Source: Acidimicrobiaceae bacterium
GTDB lineage: Bacteria; Actinomycetota; Acidimicrobiia; Acidimicrobiales; RAAP-2
DNA: 10,182 nt
Reading direction: 5' to 3'
NCBI GenBank assembly: GCA_003151555.1
Contig: PLXU01000046.1
Coordinates: 1 to 10,182, forward strand
Position 1 is the stretch's first letter. Each line of letters opens with the position of its first letter. Below are positions 6,719-10,182 of this stretch, piece by piece. A program made the position numbers and the translations under genes. The notes beneath the pieces were generated by a model that was not told the DNA's origin, made no database searches, and worked only from the letters and a program-made list of their open reading frames with translations.

Positions 6719-7978
6719 TCAGCGCTTCAATTTGGAACGCGTCACGCTTCTCGCGTACGCCAGCGGTCCGTACGCCATCCCGAGTAAGTGATAAAAGTAT
6801 GCGCGCCGGGGATAACTCGGTGTTGAACTAGACGATCGCTCGCTGCGCGGTTTATTGAGCAGTCGGAGTCCCCCCGGGATCCGTCGAATCAGCGAGGCGA
6901 TATGGCGGGGTTCTCGGATAATCAACGCCGTGAACATTGCAGTCAAACCGGTCCCGTAGCCGAACACCTGTCTCAAGAACTCCTTTTCACTGGCCCGGTG
7001 ACGATGACGCACGAGAGCTCTTGGTTCGAACGCGAGTGTTCCCCCAGACAGCACCTGTTCCATGAATCGAGCGAGGTCCTCGCCGCCTCTCGTCGGTGTA
7101 CCCGTGCCGAGGTAGGGATTGAACCCACCATTGGCCCTCAGTGCGGAGAGTCGATAAGCCATATTGCATCCGGCGCCAAATCGGCCAGGCGCATAGGGAA
7201 ACATCTTGTCCACCCCTGACAGGAGATCGGCACTGAAAATCTCCTGCGAGTAGGTCTTAGAGAAACCACCAAAAAATTCCTCGAACCATAACTGGGGTTG
7301 CGTGCTGAGTTCCAGCGGTAGCACCAGACCACCGATGCCGTCGACCTCGGGATTCTTGACAAATCTGGTGCCCAATTCACGCAGCCAGCTTGCATCGATC
7401 GTCACGTCATCATCGGTAAACGCGACGAATTCGCCCGACGCGAAACTAATCCCATGATTTCGAGCTGACGATGCTCCCCGCTGCGTCTCTTCCAACACGC
7501 GGACCTTGTCACCGCCCGGTAATTGTGGAAGCGGGACGCGATCAGTATCGGGGCGATTGTCAACAATGATGATTTCAAAGTCTGGATAGTCGAGAGCGAG
7601 AAGTGCCTCTAGACATCGAATTAGTCGGGCGGGATCTTGACAGATCGAGGGCACTATGACAGTGGCCCTTGGAAGTAGCTCATCCGCAATTCTCTCGTGC
7701 GGAGGCAAAACAATACGGGCCAAGTCCGCCGTCGCTGACTCCAGGGTTGCCCTCTTCAGTCCATCAACTTCAGCGAACGTTTCCACGACCCCGACCACTT
7801 GATCTTCTTTAACCACTTCGAGCCACACGCGTTGACCAGCCACCACGTCGTCGATAGCGACATCCGTCAACCTGTCCAGATCTACTCGGATGATCGGAAT
7901 GGGAATCCATGGGGCGGCTTTACGCGGGTCGTCTGATCCCTGTGGTTCCGGTTCGGAGCTAGGCACTTTGCGTGACAC
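6719..7978 (-). CDS. GT2-family glycosyltransferase with N-terminal extension domain
   Basis: The protein has 419 residues. Residues 24-95 form an extra N-terminal region with strand-rich segments (PIPIIRVDLD, RVWLEVVKE, VVGVVETF) ahead of the catalytic domain. The GT-A domain starts with ATVIVPS (105-111), where the usual Thr/Ser-Tyr-Asn is replaced by SICQDP; VDN follows at 139-141, the metal-binding TDDDV at 188-192, GAGCNMAYR near 268-276, and GGED (298-301), which corresponds to the catalytic ED pair of GT2. RHRHR (324-328) comes after. The C-terminal 80 residues have two weakly hydrophobic, membrane-associating stretches (about 336-352 and 393-407). Such inverting enzymes add sugars to a growing glycan in the cytoplasm. 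Start is GTG 7978 with AAGGG at 7990-7994 (spacing 11). An in-frame TTG with a stronger ribosome site lies 21 codons upstream but is separated by one TAG. Confidence 0.9.
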   Translation of the reverse strand: MSRKVPSSEPEPQGSDDPRKAAPWIPIPIIRVDLDRLTDVAIDDVVAGQRVWLEVVKEDQVVGVVETFAEVDGLKRATLESATADLARIVLPPHERIADELLPRATVIVPSICQDPARLIRCLEALLALDYPDFEIIIVDNRPDTDRVPLPQLPGGDKVRVLEETQRGASSARNHGISFASGEFVAFTDDDVTIDASWLRELGTRFVKNPEVDGIGGLVLPLELSTQPQLWFEEFFGGFSKTYSQEIFSADLLSGVDKMFPYAPGRFGAGCNMAYRLSALRANGGFNPYLGTGTPTRGGEDLARFMEQVLSGGTLAFEPRALVRHRHRASEKEFLRQVFGYGTGLTAMFTALIIREPRHIASLIRRIPGGLRLLNKPRSERSSSSTPSYPRRAYFYHLLGMAYGPLAYARSVTRSKLKR

Positions 7979-7981
7979 CGA

Positions 7982-8041
7982 CTAACTGACCCTTCGCTGG
8001 AAAGTTTTGAAAAGTGCGGTGTCAGTCTCGGGTGTCTTCAA
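7982..8041 (-). other. Possible 19-codon upstream mini-ORF before the GT2 gene
   Basis: TTG 8041 follows a strong AAGGGGG (8048-8054) with 6-base spacing. It opens 19 codons (product beginning MKTPETDTAL) and stops at TAG 7982-7984, with one codon (TCG) before the GTG start of the glycosyltransferase, in the same frame. It could be a leader peptide coupling translation, or the remnant of a longer N-terminus interrupted by a nonsense change or a sequence error. The peptide itself shows no attenuation-type codon run. Confidence 0.25.
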
Positions 8042-8120
8042 AGGAGACCCCCTTCGTCACCTTCCCAATGGATGTGGGACCTCGCCTAGCGGCGTAGCCT
8101 CGAGCGCAGTCTAGCGACGT

Positions 8121-8136
8121 CAGAGCGATTGCTCTG
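8121..8136. repeat. Perfect 6-bp hairpin with tetraloop
   Basis: CAGAGC and GCTCTG enclose a 4-base loop (GATT on plus, AATC on minus). It is the strongest of the stems in the leader between the two glycosyltransferase genes and lies about 75 bases downstream of the preceding stop codon. It lacks a T-run and so is not called a terminator. Confidence 0.45.
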
Positions 8137-8208
8137 TGAGTTTTGCCCGTGACGAACGGCACATCAAAACGATCTCAATGAGCACGCGTAGTCCCTGCGA
8201 AATGTCGA

Positions 8209-9354
8209 CTAGTCATTGGCCGTCTCGAGGACCTCGACGAGATGCAGTTCACTCGAAGTCGGACGTAGCCGTCGAGCGAGTTGGCCCCAAGTTTCGGGGC
8301 TCGGGAATCGTAACTCCTTGAGACGTAATGCGTGATTGAGCGCCACACTTATTGACGCCGGATAACGCATGTCCGCGAGTAGCCCGCCAACGTAGCCCAG
8401 TCCAACCTGGGGCAAGATCGCCGTAGCCATCAACACGGTTGCAATTCCGCTGTCGACGGCAGAAGAGAATGCGCGCGAGTCCGTTGCTGGATCGGCCACG
8501 CTCAGCGCCGATGAGTTCGTACAGAGCTCTGCCAGGTCATCGCTTGTTATGTCGTCACCAATGAGGGTGACGTAACTCGGGTAGTGACTACTGGCCACTA
8601 ATTCAGGTACTGCGCCACCGCTGTAGCGCATCACGAGGGACATTCGGTAGTCCGATATCCACGCTTCCGGAATGGCGTTGAACGCCGCCAAGAGCGACGA
8701 AAGCGACTGAACGTTGTCTCTAGGTACGAAGGCCGCAATGTCGTGACCGGGGCCACGACTGCTCTTGCCCTTGAGCGAAAGCGCCGGATGAGATTCAACG
8801 ACGGGTCCGTGAGAGCGAAACGACGAGGCCAGTGCCGTCGCGTCGGAAATGTCGCCAACGTAGACGCGATTTGCACGGCCAATGATCTCGACGAGCGACG
8901 TGACTTGGGTCGGCCCGGACTTGGGGACACTGGCGCAAAGCACGGCCGTCGTCACACCTTTGGCCTTGGCAACCTTAAGGAACTGTTGAATCCAACTGTT
9001 ATCGATACCGGGCCAGGCATACGCGACTGCCACACTGACGTCCGAACCGATCAGGTCGATGAACGTTTGCGTTCGCCGTCGCGAGTTCTCCGGTGCGTGG
9101 AAGCCCACGATGCTATCCAGTGATTGATCGCCATGCCATGCGGCCAGCGATGGTGCCCTATGGAGTCCCGACATGCTGTGCGTCGAAAGATCGACTTCAA
9201 TGCGAGTGACTCGACCAGTCATCGCGAGAGACCGGACGATCTCCGCAACAATGATGCCCGGAATCGTGAGGTTCGAACCTGGTCCCGCGACTACGACGCG
9301 GTCCTTGCGGGGACCGACCTCGACCGCTCGCAAGTCTTCAGTTCGCCACTGCAC
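8209..9354 (-). CDS. GT-B-like protein lacking GT4 catalytic glutamates
   Basis: The protein has 381 residues. The first half shows a Rossmann-like pattern: VVVAGPGSNLT (20-30), an amphipathic helix IIVAEIVRSLAMTG, then IEVDL, and later VSVAVAYAWP (106-115) and TTAVLCASV (135-143). The second half has YVTLIGDD (261-268), a helix DLAELCTNSSALSVAD, and SGIATVLMAT (302-311), the order seen in the donor-binding half of GT4 enzymes. Where GT4 proteins carry EX7E before the SG/PVV segment, this protein reads ADPATDSRAFSSAVDSG (287-303), with Ala290 and Ser298 in the two Glu positions by my hand alignment. It may be an inactive partner, a divergent transferase or a regulator. Start GTG 9354 is well supported by AGAGGAG with 5-base spacing, overlapping the upstream gene by 17 bases. 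No family name is certain. Confidence 0.75.
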   Translation of the reverse strand: MQWRTEDLRAVEVGPRKDRVVVAGPGSNLTIPGIIVAEIVRSLAMTGRVTRIEVDLSTHSMSGLHRAPSLAAWHGDQSLDSIVGFHAPENSRRRTQTFIDLIGSDVSVAVAYAWPGIDNSWIQQFLKVAKAKGVTTAVLCASVPKSGPTQVTSLVEIIGRANRVYVGDISDATALASSFRSHGPVVESHPALSLKGKSSRGPGHDIAAFVPRDNVQSLSSLLAAFNAIPEAWISDYRMSLVMRYSGGAVPELVASSHYPSYVTLIGDDITSDDLAELCTNSSALSVADPATDSRAFSSAVDSGIATVLMATAILPQVGLGYVGGLLADMRYPASISVALNHALRLKELRFPSPETWGQLARRLRPTSSELHLVEVLETAND

Positions 9355-10099
9355 GATGACTCCTCTTCAACCGTTCGCTCACGATAACCCGGAAAATCCT
9401 CAACCCGTCGGATAGTACGCTCAAGTTGCTAACGCCGTGAATTCGACTCGCTTCGTAGCATGGTACCTCCGTCGTCCGCAATCTGGCACGCAGGGCTCGT
9501 ATTCCGATTAAGGTCTCAACCTCGAACCCATCGGTATCAATATTGAGTGCATCTAGGCAGGTGGCTCGCACCGCGATATAACCGTAAGTGGCGTCCGAGT
9601 AAAGCGATCCATAGAGCAGCCAAATGAGATAACAAATACCTCGGTCGCCGAAGCGACGAAACTTCGTAATGTCACTCGAACCGCCGCCCGGCGCGAAGCG
9701 ACTGCCCTTGACGTAATCGGCGCCGGCCAGAATCGCGTCGCGAAACTTTGCCAGTGCGGCGCCGTCCATTGAGCCATCCGCATCGAGGGCAATCAAGATG
9801 TCGCCCCGCGCGGCGTAGAGCCCGGCCCTCATCGCCGCTCCTTTACCCCTCTTCAATTCGCGGATGATTCGCACGTCGGGACGAAGAACCTTGGCGATTC
9901 GCTGAGTATCGTCGTCAGATCGACCGTCCACCAGGATGACTTCGTTCACCCAACCAGGAATTGTGTTGAGAACGTAAGGAAGATTTCCGGCTTCGTTGAG
10001 CGTGGGAATTATGACCGAAACAGTCACACCACTCGGGGAATCGCGCTCCCACGAGTCGCCGCTCTCCGCGGGCATCAGCCGGACAGGTGGATGAAACAC
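9338..10099 (-). CDS. DPM1/GT2-type polyprenyl-phosphate glycosyltransferase
   Basis: With start GTG 10099 the protein has 253 residues, typical for soluble DPM1-like GT2 enzymes. Motifs in order: VSVIIPTLNEAGN (27-39), VDGRSDDDT (57-65), RGKGAAMRAG (84-93), the metal-binding LDADGSMD (105-112), KGSRF (131-135), a DATYGYIAVR stretch (169-178), GFEVETLIGIRA (191-202) and RIHGVSNL (219-226). These match the family that transfers a sugar from a nucleotide donor to polyprenyl phosphate at the inner face of the membrane. No C-terminal transmembrane helices are present, unlike the GtrB and ArnC type. The lipid-linked sugar could feed a GT-C enzyme such as the 609-residue protein in this window. The start is decided by AGGAG with 7-base spacing; ATG 10141 and 10126 lack ribosome sites and lie at or near the predicted promoter. 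The exact sugar is unknown. Confidence 0.92.
   Translation of the reverse strand: MFHPPVRLMPAESGDSWERDSPSGVTVSVIIPTLNEAGNLPYVLNTIPGWVNEVILVDGRSDDDTQRIAKVLRPDVRIIRELKRGKGAAMRAGLYAARGDILIALDADGSMDGAALAKFRDAILAGADYVKGSRFAPGGGSSDITKFRRFGDRGICYLIWLLYGSLYSDATYGYIAVRATCLDALNIDTDGFEVETLIGIRALRARLRTTEVPCYEASRIHGVSNLSVLSDGLRIFRVIVSERLKRSHRAVAN
9360..9366 (-). promoter_or_regulatory. Ribosome binding site inside the upstream coding region
   Basis: AGAGGAG lies 5 bases before GTG 9354, within the last codons of the DPM1-type gene. It fixes a 17-base gene overlap and suggests the two products are made together. Confidence 0.75.
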
Positions 10100-10106
10100 T
10101 CCACAG

Positions 10107-10111
10107 CTCCT
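10107..10111 (-). promoter_or_regulatory. Ribosome binding site deciding the DPM1-type start
   Basis: AGGAG stands 7 bases before GTG 10099. The longer open frame beginning at ATG 10141 has no such site, so this signal shortens the protein by 14 residues and leaves room for a promoter upstream. Confidence 0.7.
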
Positions 10112-10131
10112 ATTCAGCCCTTGCATTCTAA

Positions 10132-10160
10132 AGCATGACATGAAAGGTGTGCGTTGTCAA
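10132..10160 (-). promoter_or_regulatory. Candidate sigma-70-type promoter of the cluster
   Basis: On the minus strand a perfect TTGACA (10155-10160) is followed after 17 bases by CATGCT (10132-10137), preceded by TGT as in extended -10 elements. Transcription would start near 10125, about 26 bases before the chosen GTG. A better-looking TAGAAT (10125-10130) is 24 bases from the -35 and so less likely. Upstream sequence is cut at the window edge, so a larger operon reading into this point cannot be excluded. Confidence 0.45.
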
Positions 10161-10182
10161 CCCTGTGGGTAGAAATAGGGAA

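Larger units (their letters stand above)
7979..8208 (-). promoter_or_regulatory. Hairpin-rich leader region of the GT2 gene
   Basis: This 230-base gap holds four short stem-loops within about 107 bases when read on the minus strand: CAGAGC/GCTCTG with an AATC loop (8121-8136), CGCC/GGCG (8083-8094), TCCCA/TGGGA (8063-8079), and GGGTCTC/GACACCC with one mismatch (8030-8050). The last one buries part of an AAGGGGG ribosome-site-like sequence in its 5' arm and has a TTG in its loop. None is followed by a T-run. No clear -35/-10 pair was found. The pattern could be a structured 5' leader that tunes expression of the downstream glycosyltransferase, but short stems also arise by chance. Confidence 0.35.

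Noticed and set aside
8080..8150. Resemblance of GGGCAAAAC plus hairpin to a class I cyclic-di-GMP (GEMM) riboswitch
   Set aside because: The GNRA tetraloop and the GACGCAAAGCC core are missing, and the second helix pairing is weak. A covariance-model scan would settle it.

Overview
The window reads as part of a surface or extracellular polysaccharide gene cluster, with every convincing gene on the minus strand. It probably comes from an actinobacterium. The hints are frequent GTG starts, a Thr/Pro-rich secreted GH16 enzyme, an actinobacterial style of polytopic membrane protein (SHQLTPY and DYFSPQAL motifs), and middling GC with AT-richer gaps. The class is not settled; something like Acidimicrobiia is a guess from style only. 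No mobile element, CRISPR array, tRNA or rRNA was seen.

In transcription order (right to left): a likely promoter near 10132-10160 leads into a DPM1/GT2 glycosyltransferase (9338-10099). Its end overlaps a 381-residue protein with GT-B-like layout that has lost the GT4 catalytic glutamates (8209-9354). A 230-base gap with several short hairpins and an upstream mini-ORF precedes a second GT2 glycosyltransferase with an extra N-terminal domain (6719-7978). After a 135-base gap comes a tight three-gene membrane block: a protein with a soluble N-terminus and a DUF1616-like membrane half (5855-6583), a 73-residue two-helix protein joined to it by a 4-base GTGA overlap (5637-5858), and, 10 bases on, a 609-residue polytopic protein (3797-5626). 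Then a GT4 glycosyltransferase (2450-3625), a long AT-richer gap, a membrane-anchored GH16 glycanase fused to an OmpA-like domain (613-1977), a 314-base gap, and the first 99 codons of a Wzx-type flippase cut by the window edge (1-298).

Together these suggest a pathway: cytoplasmic GT2 and GT4 enzymes build a lipid-linked glycan, the flippase exports it, the large membrane protein transfers or ligates sugars on the outer face, and the GH16 enzyme trims or releases polymer. No priming glycosyltransferase, Wzz-type chain-length regulator or certain polymerase is visible, so the cluster should extend beyond both edges.

The points most worth a second look are the GH16-OmpA fusion, the catalytically degenerate GT-B-like protein, the easily missed small membrane gene, the hairpin-rich leader with its mini-ORF, and a diverged tandem duplication just upstream of the GT4 gene.
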